Assembly: GCA_012845835.1 (NCBI GenBank)
Contig: JABAKD010000016.1
Location: 25,460,527-25,524,526 of the forward strand
Direction: 5' to 3'
DNA length: 64,000 nucleotides
Source: Undaria pinnatifida
Lineage: Eukaryota; Sar; Phaeophyceae; Laminariales; Alariaceae
This document shows positions 12,798 to 25,125 of this stretch, piece after piece. Under the pieces are notes generated by a model, which saw only the letters and a program-made list of their open reading frames with translations, was not told the DNA's origin and did not search any database. The position numbers were made by a program, and so were the translations under genes. The number at the start of each line of letters is the position of its first letter. Within the stretch, counting starts at the first letter, position 1.

Positions 12798-13850
12798 TGG
12801 CCTCCTCAGAAAGGGGAACTCCCTCCCCCTGTGGGGTCGGGCCGCGTGCCGTGGACACGATAACTGTCGCTTGAACTCGACCCTGCTACTTTTATGTGTC
12901 ATATGTGCGTTACGCACGAGTGCTCTGTCGCGCTCGAAAAACACCCCACCCAGCCCTTGCTTGAAGGTGACATATGGTTATCCAGACCTACCGACATTCA
13001 GAAATAGTCCTCCTGCTCCTGCTCCTCCTTCTCCTAAGTGTGACCCTGCTCCTTCTACGTTACGGCGCCCAGGTGACCGGATAGTACAAATACGATGAAG
13101 TATCGCAGCTGACCGTACGTCGACGCTAAGCTATATGCGTGGAGCACCTAGAGTATGAGTGGGCGTCAAGCTGTCGGAAGCTCCCTGCTACGTTCTTGTG
13201 GAAAGGGGCTAACTGTCGTCAGCCGTTATTCCTAGATTGTAATACGCTTTTCCAAGATTAGTATGAAGTACTGTGAAACCATATCAAAACGGGATCGTGA
13301 TCTTGGGAACTTCAGCAAACCACTAAAAAATACTGTACGTGTCTACTCGATACCATTGTCACGCATCTTTGCTGCGGTTGAACGTCGCCGGTATCACGCG
13401 CATATTGCGTGCCATCGCGTTGTACGGCACGATCATTCGTTTGGTGCTTGCGTGGCGCTGGGAATTGCTGCATCCCGGGAACTGGATACTTGTATCCTCC
13501 CAATGAACGAGTACATGGGAGAATACGGTCACGTAAGGCGACCGGATAAGTGAGTGCCGCTATAGGCCCTACACGAACTACGACTGGACGAGAGGTGAGT
13601 GATGAGCATTCAGCCATTGGAACACCTATAAAACGGCGAAACATGACACGAGTACAAGTAGGAAGAAAGTAGTAGTTAGTGGGGGCAGTCATTCATGCGG
13701 AAACGGCATGACGCGGAGAGCTGTAGAGCTGCAGAGCAACACGCAAAGGCCGCGGCAGCGCCATCCACCGTCGGCATCTCTAAGCGGCCTGGGGGAGGAG
13801 GGGAGGGGGCGAGGGGGAAGGGGAGGGGTCCTGTCCAAGAGACTGGATTC
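12798..13850. other. unassigned
   Basis: No recognisable gene. Short overlapping frames on both strands (the longest is 13312-13692, minus, 126 codons) lack motifs. Confidence 0.25.
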
Positions 13851-13854
13851 TGGG

Positions 13855-14517
13855 TCTGGCCATCATCGTCTCGACGTTTGTGGGCCTTTCAATGGCCGTC
13901 ACAAGCTAGCGTAAGGCCGCCCTGACTTCTTCGCCTTGTTGCGATCTCCCCCCAGTGCCATTGATGCACTTGATGCCCTCTTGGAGCCCAATGCCGTATT
14001 TAGTCAGTTCCTAGGGTCTGCTTGTATGGTGTTATTTCCTTTCCTTTCCTTGCTTCCTCTTCTTTTCTTTTCTTTTCTTCTCCTTTCCTTCCCTTTCCTT
14101 TGTTTTGTTTTATATTACTTCATTTTTTTTTCCTTTCCCTTTTCTCTTTCTTTTCTTTTCATTACTTTCTTTTCTTTTCTTTTCCAATTGACTTGATGGG
14201 TAGTGATAGGTACTACGTGTAATATATACGTGGCAGTATTTTCTGGGTGGAATGGTGTGGTCGATCTTATCAGACGCAAGTAGTGAGACGTATATGCACC
14301 AGCATGGACCTGGCACGTCGCAGGCTGACTCTCGATTTCACTTATTTATATTTTCTGGCGTACGTATGAATTGCGCCAGCAATGATATATGCGCGTGTGT
14401 ACCACTTTGTGTTTTTTCCCTGGGGTGTTCTTCCACTCCAGAGTGACTGGAGCCTGTCATGTGACCACGGACATGATTATTCGAGTTAATGTGAGAACAA
14501 CAACAACAACAACAACG
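13855..14517 (+). mobile_element. dispersed LINE 3' end, copy 2, with (AAC)n tail
   Basis: Starts with the ggccatcatcgtctcgacg segment shared with 958-1165, then a long TTTTC tract (14035-14185) and the conserved 3' UTR (CCAATTGACTT through GAGTTAATGTGAGAAC), and ends in (AAC)n at about 14500-14517. Same order as 969-103 in reverse. The RT-coding part is absent. Confidence 0.7.
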
Positions 14518-14619
14518 ATCTACGAGAAACTTATGACATGAGCAACAAACGTGCGGACGAGTACACATACAGTACGTCTATTGAAACAGAAGTTCGTACT
14601 ATACAGCGGAGATTGTTCT

Positions 14620-14876
14620 CGCTCGGCCCTCTTCGTGTTTTCCCCCGGATAATTGCTCCCCTGTACTGCCAATCAGAACGTGACATCGCCAGCAAGCACA
14701 AAGCACAGTACAGGGCAATCAGCTCCTCACAAGTAGCTCTTGGCAGTATCAAGTCGCTAGTTGCACGAAATTATGGGCCTCCTCTTTCTGCTCCCTCCAC
14801 ATTTTGTTGTTGTACTCTTCCTTGCTCGAGTGCTGATGGCGGCGTCAGCCGCCCGCGGAGCGGAGCCCTTGTATAA
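14620..14876 (+). repeat. dispersed repeat family Z, copy 1
   Basis: Diverged match to 33820-34058 in the same orientation, sharing the AGCACA-CAGCACAG region, GGGCAATCAGCTC, TCGCTA-TTGCAC and a GGAGCGGAGCCCTTGTA end. No coding content is evident. Confidence 0.55.
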
Positions 14877-14892
14877 CCTACTCCCCTAATTA

Positions 14893-15535
14893 AATGCTCT
14901 TCCTGCTCCTTCTACTCCTCCTGATCCCCCTGCTGCTCCTCCTGCTGCCCTTTCTCCTGCTTTTACTGATCCTCCTGCTCCTTCTCATCCGCCTGGTCTT
15001 CCCCTCCTCCTTAAAAAGCAACGATCTCCGTCCTCCTCCCTCCTCCTGCAACGTGTCCTCCTCGCCCTCCTATTTTGCTCCTCCTGCCCATTCTGCGCCT
15101 CCTCCTGCTCCTGCTTCTTCTCCCCCTTCTCCTCTTCCTGCTCCCCCTGCTCTTAAAGTCTTCCTGCTCCTCGCCGTCCGCCTACTCCTGCTCCTCCTGC
15201 TCCTCGCCGTCCGCCTACTCCTGCTCCTCCTGCTCCTGCTCCTGCTCCGAGGCCTCCTTTCTCCTCCTGCGTCTTTTACTCTCTCTCCTTGCTCCGCCTG
15301 TTTCTCCTCCATCATAATATTTCTGCTCCTCCTGCTCCTCGTCGTCCGCGCGCTCCTGCTCCTGCTCCTGCTCCTGCTCTTGCTCTTGCCCCTTCCCCTC
15401 CTCGTCCTCCTCTCCTCCTTCTCCTGCCCCTGTTGTTCCGCGCCTAAAAGTAGCTATCATATTTAGATTCTCCGTCCTCCTTCTCCTCCTCCTCCGTTCT
15501 CCTCCTCCTCCTCCTATGGTCACTAGTAGCCCTCC
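14893..15535. repeat. 640-bp polypyrimidine CTCCTGCTC-type minisatellite
   Basis: The plus strand is almost wholly C/T with scattered G, built from CTCCTGCTC and CCTCCTGCTC units. It includes two near-identical 33-36-bp blocks around 15170-15240. Leu/Pro- or Arg/Glu-rich frames here are repeat artefacts. Confidence 0.9.
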
Positions 15536-15786
15536 TCCCTTTGCCCATTCTCACTGTACAAGTGCCGCGGACTCAGGGTTACAACAGGTTACAAATCAAG
15601 GCTCTTCTCTCTCGCCTGTTAGCTAATCATTCCCTTGGCGGATTCATATCGCACAACTAAAAGAGCACTAAAGCTAAAGACCGCAATGGAACAGGGGAGT
15701 CACTCACGAGAACGACCTCGAGACACTCCAAAAACGAAACCCAAAAGCGAACCTCCTAACGTAGCCATGGTAAACGTTGTACTGGA

Positions 15787-15942
15787 TAATCAATGGACAA
15801 TCAATGGATGATCCACGGATAATCAATGGATAATCAATGGATAACCGATGGATAATCAATGGATAGTCGATGGATAATCAATGGATAATCAATGGATAAT
15901 CAATGGATAAGCAATGGATAATCAATGGACAATCAATAGATA
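15787..15942. repeat. 11-bp minisatellite GGATAATCAAT
   Basis: About fourteen copies of GGATAATCAAT with point variants (GGATAACCGAT, GGATAGTCGAT, GGACAATCAAT). Confidence 0.92.
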
Positions 15943-16405
15943 ATGAGGTCAACGCTTCATCTACAGAAAGCAGTGAATCTCCATCTCGAAATAGGAGTGA
16001 TGCGCAATCCATCGACGATGGAGCTTCGGTTTGAACGGCGGCCCGAACAACTGCACGTTAATTTGGGCCGAACATGCCAGGGCCGGGCGATGGTGAAGAT
16101 ATTCGGAAGGGAGAGCGCAAACCAGGGCGCTAAACCAGGAAGCGGCAGCGGGGCTGGTCGGGGCGTCATGTGACGGAGGTTGCATTTTCCATGTGCTACA
16201 AGCGGCGCAAGGGGTAAGCCGTCAGTCGGCTAGGTTGCCGGATTACCTGGTGTGGGAGGTGGTATCAGGACCAACGTCGTGCTGACAATCCGCGATGTTG
16301 TCGTGCTGTTGCCACTGCAAAACCAATAGCTACACCAGGTCCAAGTAATTTTCCCCCGTCGCGAAGTCACAGCTCTGAAGGGGTAATGACGTTTGGATAG
16401 GGGCA

Positions 16406-17870
16406 ATGGCATCCGAATCGGACGGACTCAAGACAGCTGAGACTTTTGTTGAAATTGCTAAAGTTCCCGCGGAAAGAAACGTTGTGAACTCGAACTGGTT
16501 GTTGCACTGCTTCAAAAACTATGTTAGACTATTCTCAAGTAGTTTGTCCCTGAACACTTGGGTGCGGATCCGAAGGGAAAGCGGTAAAAACGTGACTTGC
16601 ACGGCGTGGTTGAGAGAACAACAGCGGGATTTGCAGCCACGCGATACAGCCAAGTGGAGGAAGTTGACTAGTTCGAGGCTTTTGCCTTTACCATCTCGAC
16701 GACGTCTACACAACAGACTTGTAGCGGCAATGGCATTCAAACTTTGCCGAGATTTTGAAGCACCTGGACGTTGTTCAGGCTTTTTTTCAGTCAGAGTTGC
16801 ACTTCGTATGCCAAGATGTTCTTGAGATTACTCTCTAGATTGGGCGGTCCTCCGGTAAGGTAGTTTGACTCAGCAAGGCTCTTAATGGGCCGAAGCAGAG
16901 CGGTAGCTCGTGGTATAAGCGAGTGTCATTCACCTTGGTAGAGTGTGGTTTTGAGCAGTGCTTGGTAGACCCGTGTGTGTTTAGACTGATTTCGAATCAG
17001 CAGAATATAGAGATTCTGGTGATCCACATGGATGACATCAGGATCGCAGCAACCAACGGGACCCCGAATCGGTAGTGACAGAGCTCAACAAGGGATTCCC
17101 TAAAAACACAAATCGACGTGTATACGTGGTACAAGGGTAGGGATATACGGGGGACGTCGTGAGAAGGGAACCCTGGCGAGCCGCAGATGCCGTAGACTAT
17201 TTCGGTATCACCAAAACCAAACCTCATCCTCGCTTCACCAACGCGGAACCTCAGAACGCGAGTGACGGGAACCTGTGGTGGACGCGAACTAGCGTGGAAT
17301 GGTGGAGGGCCTCACTTGGATTACGAACAAGACGAGAGTGAATGTTGCCAATTGCCAAGGAAATACGGGCGGTTGCGCGGTTCTCGCATGACCCTGAGGA
17401 GGTACAATGTAAGGAAGTGAGGTAGAGTATCAAGCACCTGAGCGCTACGGCTGTCTTGGGTCGGACACTTGGGAAGGCAAAAAACCCGCGGACGGGCACT
17501 CGGAATACCACTTTGTTTTTCGGAGTACGACTTTGACTGCACGCAGATCACGACCGTAAGGCCGATAATAATCCTTCGGGGCCTGGTGTAGCTGTGTGTA
17601 CACTAATGTCGTGGTTTTCTAGGGCACAGATTAGCATTACACTGTCCACCACTGAGGTGGAGTACTTGACAAAGGCCGACGAGGTGAAAGAACCCCAGTA
17701 CGTAAGGAGAATGCTGATTTTCCTGATGCCAAGTCAAGGCCGCCGAGTAATGGTGTTTTGAAGACGTCACAGATGCAATAGACTTGACCAACAACCGCTT
17801 TAGCGCGTCCAACATACAACACACATACCTACTGGTCAAAATGGCACATATTATCATGGCCCCGAACTAA
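16406..17870 (+). pseudogene. decayed Ty1/copia pol (RT through RNase H)
   Basis: Blocks in copia order through many frameshifts and stops: FVEIAKVPAERNVVNSNWLL (from about 16440), a VDYFEAFAFTISTT-like block (about 16660-16700), DPCVFRLISNQQ followed by VIHMDDIRIAA (about 16968-17050, with MDD in place of the usual VDD catalytic box), AKEIRAVARFSHDPE (about 17350-17400), and SGVAV-like and ITLSTTEVEYLTKADEVKE (about 17632-17690). Much more degraded than the copy at 2497-3406. Confidence 0.78.
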
Positions 17871-19646
17871 GTTGTGGTCAAAAGACGCTGTCACCCACAT
17901 CAGGTGGTTATTTATGTTCTGATATCAACTGACGGTCGTAAACAAGTGCGTGGTCACACGTCACACGACCGGCAGGCTCCAACGTTCCCAAACGGGTGAA
18001 ATCGCGCGCTCCCGACCACAAACAACCGCCGGCGCAGCTTTCATTTAATTTTGATACGCCAGACGAGACGCGAAGACTCCTCATCAATAAAAAAGGCGTA
18101 ATTTAAACACATAAACGGGGTTTCCACCGATTCAAGAGTTGCCTTAATATCATTCTGGTTCAGTAGGTTAATTTTTTGCTTGATTTTGCTCGAAGTGGCA
18201 CCAATAGCCCACCAGCTGCTGGCTCGCTTTGGTATCGACCATCGTTTTTCAGTTAAATTGACGATTTCGCCAGCTTTAAACTCGTTCATACTGTTTTTAA
18301 CGCAGCCCTACAAGCCGCGTAATTTGCGTCGAATGGCCAGTTCTTACGCAGTTGATTTTTTTTCCCGTCGAAAAAAGTCCTTTCAGTACGCCCGCAGTGG
18401 CTTTTGCCCCGAAAAAGGGGGATATTGGTACTTCTCTTCTCAGAATGAGTCGAACTTTCCTCAAATATCTACCATTTATAAGGCAGCTTCCGCTTCATTA
18501 CGGTTCAGCTTGAAGAACTCATCGTCAGCACTTTCCCGACCCAACTGGGTCAAATGCGACATCGACCCCCGATCGGAACAAGACACGCGTTTTTGTCGAG
18601 AGGATCGGAGATTGTGGTCGATGTTGGATAGTTATTTTCGATTCGATAGTTGATCGTAATCGTTTTTGGCTTAGTTGGAACGGTTGAAGCGGATCTTTCT
18701 TTGATCGGAACGGGGATTTTAACCGTTTCTTATCCAATTGGATCAGAAAAGTGCTGGCGGCGATTTCCTGAAACCTCGATATTGCAGGACCCTTGATAAG
18801 CGAACCTGTTCCAGATATATGTCGGGGACACGTTCGGCCTTCCGTATTCTGAGGGTGAGGGAACGACGACCTTCCTCCATTTGCCGGGCAAAAGGTTCTG
18901 CGAACGTGCTGAAGGACGATTCTTCAATTGACTGTGAATCAGACTGCGTAAGAAATGGCCTAACAGTTTGTTCCCAAATTGTTCGCAAAACAGCCCACGC
19001 AGCACTCGTGGCATAAACAACAACGAAAAAGGGGTGAAAACAAACAGGGTGGCCAAACGAGGCAGCTCCGGGGAAGTCGTTGCCCAGCCTTTATGGTATG
19101 ACTACAGTACGGCCCTTTCTACGATAGAACTCTGTCTAGCAAGTGCGCCATAAGTCTGCGGTGCAAGTGCGCGAAATGTGCAGGGCGGTTGTCCCCTATG
19201 GCCGTGGCTATCCTCTCAAGAAAGTCCAACAAGAAACCAAATTCTACGAAAGGTGTCAGGAGGAATTAGCTTTGAGCGCCCCCCTCAGTCACGCCTTTCG
19301 TTGAGGAGCTCCGACACAATAAATAGCGCATAACGGGTAGATGGCCGTCGGTCGCAAGTCTACTCTACAGTATCCTGCATCGTGTACTATTTTAAGGCGT
19401 TTCTGTTATATGGGACAAAGAAATCCTTGCGGACCCCAGGTCAGCGCTGCGATAAGATAATGGTTTATACGTGCGTCGCTTCTCGGCAGGGCCTCTGTGC
19501 ATGGTTGATAACGACTCATCCACACTGATCCGTTTCCACCGTAAAGCTGAACACAGGAATGACTCGCCTTGCGACCCAGCAGCCCCGCGAACTAAGCTTA
19601 CTGCCGAGTAATTGTCTGCAGATCTCGATCTCCGGAAGGTAGGAGA
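17871..19646. other. unassigned, AT-richer stretch
   Basis: Open frames at 18041-18289 (minus), 18180-18653 (plus) and 18730-19056 (minus) show no recognised motif. Repeated TTTTCGATT/ATCGTTTTTGG words occur around 18630-18680. Confidence 0.25.
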
Positions 19647-20154
19647 AATCACGATCCCTAATTGGGAGTCAATCACGATCTCCAACACCGAATGGATCCC
19701 ACCGCTACACCGGTAGGTAAATCTTCGGTGATAATATTACACATTGGGGTATTTTAACGCTGCAGGCCAACACACATAGATCGATAGAAAGCGGAGCCTA
19801 CGACACTGTCGTCGTGGTCAAGGCTGTCGTTGCGGTTGTCGTTATGCTTAGAGCTGTCAAAGTGCAGCGGTAACTTACAGTAGAGATGCCTGAGGGCGGT
19901 AATCACGATCCCTAATCGGGAGTCGATCACGATCTCCAACACCGAATGGATCCCACCGCTACACCGGTGGGTAAATCTTCGGTGATAATATTACACATTG
20001 GGGTATTTTAACGCTGCAGGCCAACACACATAAATCGATAGAAAGCGGAGCCTACGACACTGTCGTCGTGGTCAAGGCTGTCGTTGCGGTTGTCGTTATG
20101 CTTAGAGCTGTCAAAGTGCAGCGGTAACTTACAGTAGAGATGCCTGAGGGCGGT
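19647..20154 (+). repeat. 254-bp tandem duplication, nearly identical copies
   Basis: Copies 19647-19900 and 19901-20154 differ at only a handful of positions (for example attggg/atcggg, ggtaggta/ggtgggta, tagatcg/taaatcg). No gene inside. Confidence 0.93.
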
Positions 20155-20690
20155 AGTGTCCGTGGATGGAAAAAGAGGAACGCCTTCTTGTGAAAATAAT
20201 TAACTTCGCCCTTTCTTTTGTGCGCACCGCGTTGTTTTGGTCTTGAGGCACATCCAAAATCATACGCATATCAGTATGATACCAGCGAAGGACGGCTGCA
20301 ACCCGACACTGCAGTTCTCTCAACGCCTACCACAGAACAGTGTAAAACAGTGTAAAACAGTGTAATACAATTGCCCCCGTGGCGACGCAGGGGCAGACGG
20401 CGCTGGGTAGCTGTCTCCTCACGGTTCATGGTGGCCCGCTGCTTGGACACAAGGCAGACAACATCATATTATATGAAACAGTGATGATGGGCGACGAGAT
20501 GCTCCCTTAGGAGCAGCGCTGTCACTTTTATTATCGCCCCGACATGGGTGTGATGGCGGCCTTGGCATGACATATAAGTACATACCGGGTACCAAGTGTA
20601 ACATGTGATCACGTTTTCGTTGCGGCCGATCCGAAAAAAAACTCAGTTAGTTGACTATGCGCCAATGGCTGATGTTATACCATTTTCATC
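20155..20690. other. unassigned; short 11-bp triplet repeat
   Basis: Contains three tandem ACAGTGTAAAA units at about 20337-20370. Nothing else recognised. Confidence 0.4.
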
Positions 20691-20694
20691 ATAC

Positions 20695-21230
20695 CATATC
20701 GGCCATCCGATAGCTATGACCTGGTTTCATTGTTTCATGTCAACAATTGTATAGAATATCCATCTACGTACCGCACTCTATAACATTAGCCCACCCTGAG
20801 TAGTCGAACATACAGATCACACGGCAATCAAAGGACGTCAACAAACATCCAAAAATCGGCAAGGGGATCAAAGATGCGGCTATTCGAAACAAACGAGAAC
20901 GGGGCTATAGATTCCGCCACACCTCGCAAAGAGGCAAAGGCGCCCCATTGCATGAGTTACAACCTGGTGATGGAGCTCACAAACGTAGGAGCTCGAGGTC
21001 GGGCAAATGTACTTGCAATATACTAACAGCAGACGAGCCAAGCTAAGCTCAGCCGGGACCTGGTATGGTGATACTTCGTGCAACAAAAACAAAAAGGTGA
21101 AGAAAAAAAAAAAAGAAAGGCTGGACCGTTCCGCAAGTTATGGAAGGAGGCGGTGTCCAAGTGGGAGGTTTTGAGAGGCCAGGGATGTACCAACCAGGTA
21201 CGCTCAGGAAAAAGACAAACTAAGTAAATG
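20695..21230 (+). mobile_element. dispersed element family X, copy 1
   Basis: The first part (20700-20990) matches 26740-27010 in the same orientation, including TATAACATTAGCCCACCCTGA. The second part (about 21015-21225) matches the reverse complement of 33240-33440. In the second part the plus strand reads a FRKLWKEAVSKWEVLRGQG-type stretch, in frame with FRKSWKEAVSKWEVLRGQG on the minus strand at 33.3 kb. Family unknown. Confidence 0.6.
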
Positions 21231-21275
21231 TATGTCGCATAACATTTCACATGTCACAGGTAGTAAGGAGTTATT

Positions 21276-22390
21276 TAGGGCCGATCTTGACGAAGAGACT
21301 GTTTCAGATTTTCGTGAAAAGTTCGTTTTTCCCATAATTTATTTCGGAAAAACATCAAAACATTAAAAAATCGCCTCTTAATTTTTTCAGGATTCTTCAG
21401 GGAAAAGCAAAAATGTACGTACGAGGGTGTAGAGGATCGGGCAGCCGCGCCGCTCGAGCTGTGCCACCCCTCCCGGGCGCACAAGACCGAGCAGGGTCGT
21501 CCCCACGGTCATTGGCAGGTCATGCCTTATCGCCGAAGGGGCAGTGAGTTTCGGAGCTCTCTTCGTTCGTCGAGTTGACAATGCGAGACACCGAGGCGAC
21601 GAGCTCGCTGAGGGCGACAGCTGAGGCTTTCGTCACATTGGGTGTTGTAGCGCGACGAGTTGTTTATGGGTTTCACTCCACAGGGCACCGACACCTACCT
21701 GTCTGCTGCCTACGGGTCAGGCCGACTCCAGTGGGAAAACCAATATTCACCTTTATAGGGGCGATCTTAACGAAACGTCATTTTTTTTGCGTTTTTTATT
21801 AAATTTCGGTAACGAGGGTTGAATCTTAACGAGTACGCGCCTCAGTTGGCTCGCTAAACAATCGCTCACCCGGCACACAACCGTCACTACAGCAGCAACG
21901 CTCGCGGAAGTCACCCGTGTGCTTGTCCCACCGGAGTCGGCCTGGCCCGTAGGCAGGTGTTGGTACCTTGGGGAGTGAAATCCATCACCAACTCGTCGCG
22001 CAAGAAGGCCCTACGTGACAAAAATGTCGGCTACTGCCCTCAGCGAGCTCGTTCGGTCGGCCGCCTCGGTGCGGTCATGTCAACTCGACGAAGAGAGCTC
22101 AGAAACTCGCTGCGCTTTCTGCGATTACCCATGACCTGCCAATGACCTTGAAACGGATCCTGCTGAGTCTTGTTCGCTCCCGAATGGTGGCACAGCTCGA
22201 GCGGTGCGGCTCCCTGACCCCCCACACCTTTGTACCTAAATTTCTGCTTTACCCTGAAAAAAACTGAACAAAAAATCAGGCGAGTTTTTTCCCGGGGTTG
22301 AAGTTTTTCAGATTTTCTAAAAAGAAATTCAGGAAAAAACGATTTTTTCGCGAAAACCTGAATAAGCTCTTCGTTAAAATCGACCCATAG
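21276..22390. repeat. large imperfect inverted repeat (arms about 460 bp)
   Basis: Left arm 21276-21735 pairs with right arm 21927-22390 through GATCTTGACGAAGAG/CTCTTCGTTAAAATC, GCCGCTCGAGCTGTGCCACC, CATTGGCAGGTCATG, CGCGACGAGTTG and GGCCGACTCC. The spacer (about 190 bp) holds a third GGGGCGATCTTAACGAA terminus at about 21758. Both arms can encode an ARRV..GFHS-type peptide; the family is unrecognised. Confidence 0.8.
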
Positions 22391-22649
22391 ACTAATTCTT
22401 ATACAGTTGGATTCCGTTAGTCGAAAACGACCATTTTCGACTGCTATTTTTTTTGGCTGCTTTCTTCTGGGCCTCCTTCTATCTTGAGCCGAGTCCATTT
22501 TTTTTTGTCTTCGTTCTCTTTCTGGGGGCGGTTGGTGTGAGGGAGTACTGCTGTATGGCAGTGGGAGAGGCGAATTTTTACAAGGGTGGGCGCGGTAATG
22601 GTCGGGTCGGGAAAATGTGGTCGGGAACGGAAGGGTCGGGACGGGAACG

Positions 22650-22850
22650 GGAATCCCGAGTGTATTTCGTTCCCGACCGCGACTTCTCGACCTCTTCCCG
22701 GCCTCGGTCTCTGTTCCAACCGTCTACGGTCCCGACTCACGGCATCTTGTTCCCGTCCCGTCGTAATGTGTATTCCCGACGTTTCCCGTCCTGCTGCCCG
22801 CCCAGTTGTTCCCATCCAATCCCGACGTTCGCACACAATTTCTTCCAGCC
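22650..22850. repeat. TTCCCG-rich degenerate repeat
   Basis: Repeated GTTCCCG, GGTCGGGA and CCCGAC words, related to the clearer array at 23335-23510. Confidence 0.6.
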
Positions 22851-23334
22851 CGCAACTTACTTGAGTGGCGGATGTTTCCATCCCATTTGCCATGGGTTGT
22901 ATCGTTTCCCCATTATACGACTATGGATGCAACAGGGTTATTCCAATTTGGGTTATTTTTTAACATTGGATGCAAAACAGCTGCAGCAGTAGTCTATTAC
23001 AGGTATGTAGAGGAGATTGCCCGTAAAAGTATGTAGAGGAGATGGCCCGTTTAATTTTTCGAGTTTTGTTCATCCCCCCTCCCCCGCTTCTTTCTATTTT
23101 TTTTATAAAGTTTTTTATAAAGTTCGGCTATGAGAGTCGATAAATAAGCGCTTGTAACTTTTTTCGAAGCATAAAAATTTCCCAAAAATTGTATAGTATG
23201 GTTTTTTCGTTTGTTATTTACATAAAAAAAGGTGGCGAAAGTTCGTTTGAGAAATTGACAAATAGCACTCGGTATCACCTTCCTCTTTTCAACCGCTGCC
23301 TCCAGCTCGCGTTCCCGATCGTGTTCCCAACCAT

Positions 23335-23510
23335 TCCGGACTGCATCTCCCGCCCATATCCCAACTACGTCCCCGACCGATTTCCCGACTGTGTTCCCGA
23401 CCGTTTCCCCGACTATGTTTGCGACCGATTCTCGACTATGTTCCCGACCGATTTCCCGACTATGTACCCGATCGAGTTCCCGACCTGTTCCCGACCCGTT
23501 ACATGATCCC
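23335..23510. repeat. minisatellite TTCCCGAC(C/T)(G/A)(A/T)
   Basis: Successive units such as TTCCCGACCGATTTCCCGAC and TATGTTCCCGACCG give about ten degenerate 12-15-bp repeats. Confidence 0.8.
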
Positions 23511-23767
23511 GTCCCGTCCTGTCAACCAAATGGTTTCCCGCCTTTCCGTCCCGTGGTAAGCAAACGGGAACCTTTTCCCATACCGTCGCTCGGGAAGACC
23601 CGAAAAAAACCGCCTGCGGCGGGCTAAACGGTTACCGTCCCGTACCGACCGGCGCCTTGATAAACGCGCGTACCCTTGAATTTTCAACATCGGAGCATGC
23701 CGTCGGTAAATTGCCGCATCATTTAACCCGCCGTCAGTTTCGTGTCGCACTTTCGTCGGACCTGATT

Positions 23768-23826
23768 GAAGTAGGCTGTCATACGCACGCCTAACGCCTG
23801 AATGACAGCCTACTTCGAAGAGAACA
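23768..23826. repeat. perfect 15-bp hairpin
   Basis: GAAGTAGGCTGTCAT (23768-23782) is followed, after a 29-nt loop, by its exact complement ATGACAGCCTACTTC (23812-23826). Confidence 0.85.
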
Positions 23827-23839
23827 GGGGGGATCATCA

Positions 23840-24550
23840 GAGGTTCGTCGGCTTCGTGTCGCTTTTTCAACGAGGCAATCGCTTGCCCGAAGCTCGCAGC
23901 AGTGTGCACGGAGCAGTAGTGCCAGATGGAGGCAGCCCCGGTTGGCAACAAAGCTACCGCATTTAAGAGGTTGATCGACGAGTCGCACTCACAGCGACAT
24001 TGACCCCGCTCTGGTCTCGTGTGCCGTGCTGCTCATACTACCGCTGCTACTAAACCTTCTGCTGCTGCTGCTGCTGATACAAATACAGCAGCAGTAATAC
24101 GAGTACCATTTTTTTCCTCTGACGAAAGAACCCACGATCAAACAGCGTAGATGATGGTTCGCGTTGGTAATTCCGCATCTGTCGCATGATGACCAGGTAT
24201 TGCGCTGCTTGCTGTTCTTTATCTTGTTGGTCTCCCCCTCCTATGATTTTCGTATTCACCCAGCATAATCATCATCGTAGATTGGACTACTACGAGTTCG
24301 TATACTACTGCAGGTAGGGATTGTGGTCACTGCCTCATTACCCCCACTAACTAGTAAGGCACACGACACGCCTTGTCCACACAGAGAGCACGGCAGACGA
24401 AGAAACACAGTTCTCAGAGACTGAGAGCAGGGAGATATTATCGCACAAACAACCCTTGACTCGCGCTACATTAGCTTCAATAGCGCACGCACCGCCAACA
24501 TTTTTTGTTGCCCATCATAGGTACGACACGCAGCCCTGGGCAGAAATGTC
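23840..24550. other. unassigned; short (CTG)n
   Basis: A CTG microsatellite lies at about 24058-24076. No gene recognised. Confidence 0.3.
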
Positions 24551-24554
24551 GGGA

Positions 24555-25125
24555 AAATAATATTTCCACGCACTTGATATCACCTTATTATCGTTCTAGA
24601 GCCATCCATGCCGCTGCTGCAATTCACCCCCTCCCCCCCCCCTCCCCCAATGCCCCCTCCTTCCCCACCACCCGCAACATCGCCTAGACCTAGCACCACG
24701 CGTATAGCAAACCCATACATCTACGCGACATGTATTTTTCTTTTGAAAAGCCTTTCGCCCCCCCTCCCCCTCCCCCGCTCCCTCTTGATAAAACCCAGGC
24801 CCCCTCGTCCTTGAAAATTCCGCCCTCTCCGACCTACAGGATTTATTTGATAAACTGATGCATTTCCTTCCACAGCTGTCAGATTTTGTCCCCCTCAGAA
24901 CGGGTTTCGTAGTGTTCGCGCACAGACTGACTATCATCACCCTGTTGACCCTGATAGCTTCACTGTAGTTGCAAGGGGAGTCGCCGGCCTATATCTTTAA
25001 TGAGGACACACAACCCGTAATACGCGCGATCGGAGTATCAGACACAGCTTGCAAAGATGAGTTTCGACAAAATCTTCGATCTCACAGCTGGAGTGTATTT
25101 TTATTTTTATAACATATATATATAT
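24555..25125 (-). mobile_element. dispersed element family Y, long copy A
   Basis: Reverse complement of the units at 30335 and 39275, from AAAATACACTCCAGCTGTGAG inward. It continues through a C-rich tract to a CCATGCCGCTGCTGCAATTC block shared only with 60405-61080. Flanked by (AT)n. Confidence 0.75.

Noticed and set aside
14894-15466. 190-codon Leu/Pro-rich frame that could mimic a membrane protein
   Set aside because: Wholly within the CTCCTG minisatellite; overlapping frames are equally open.
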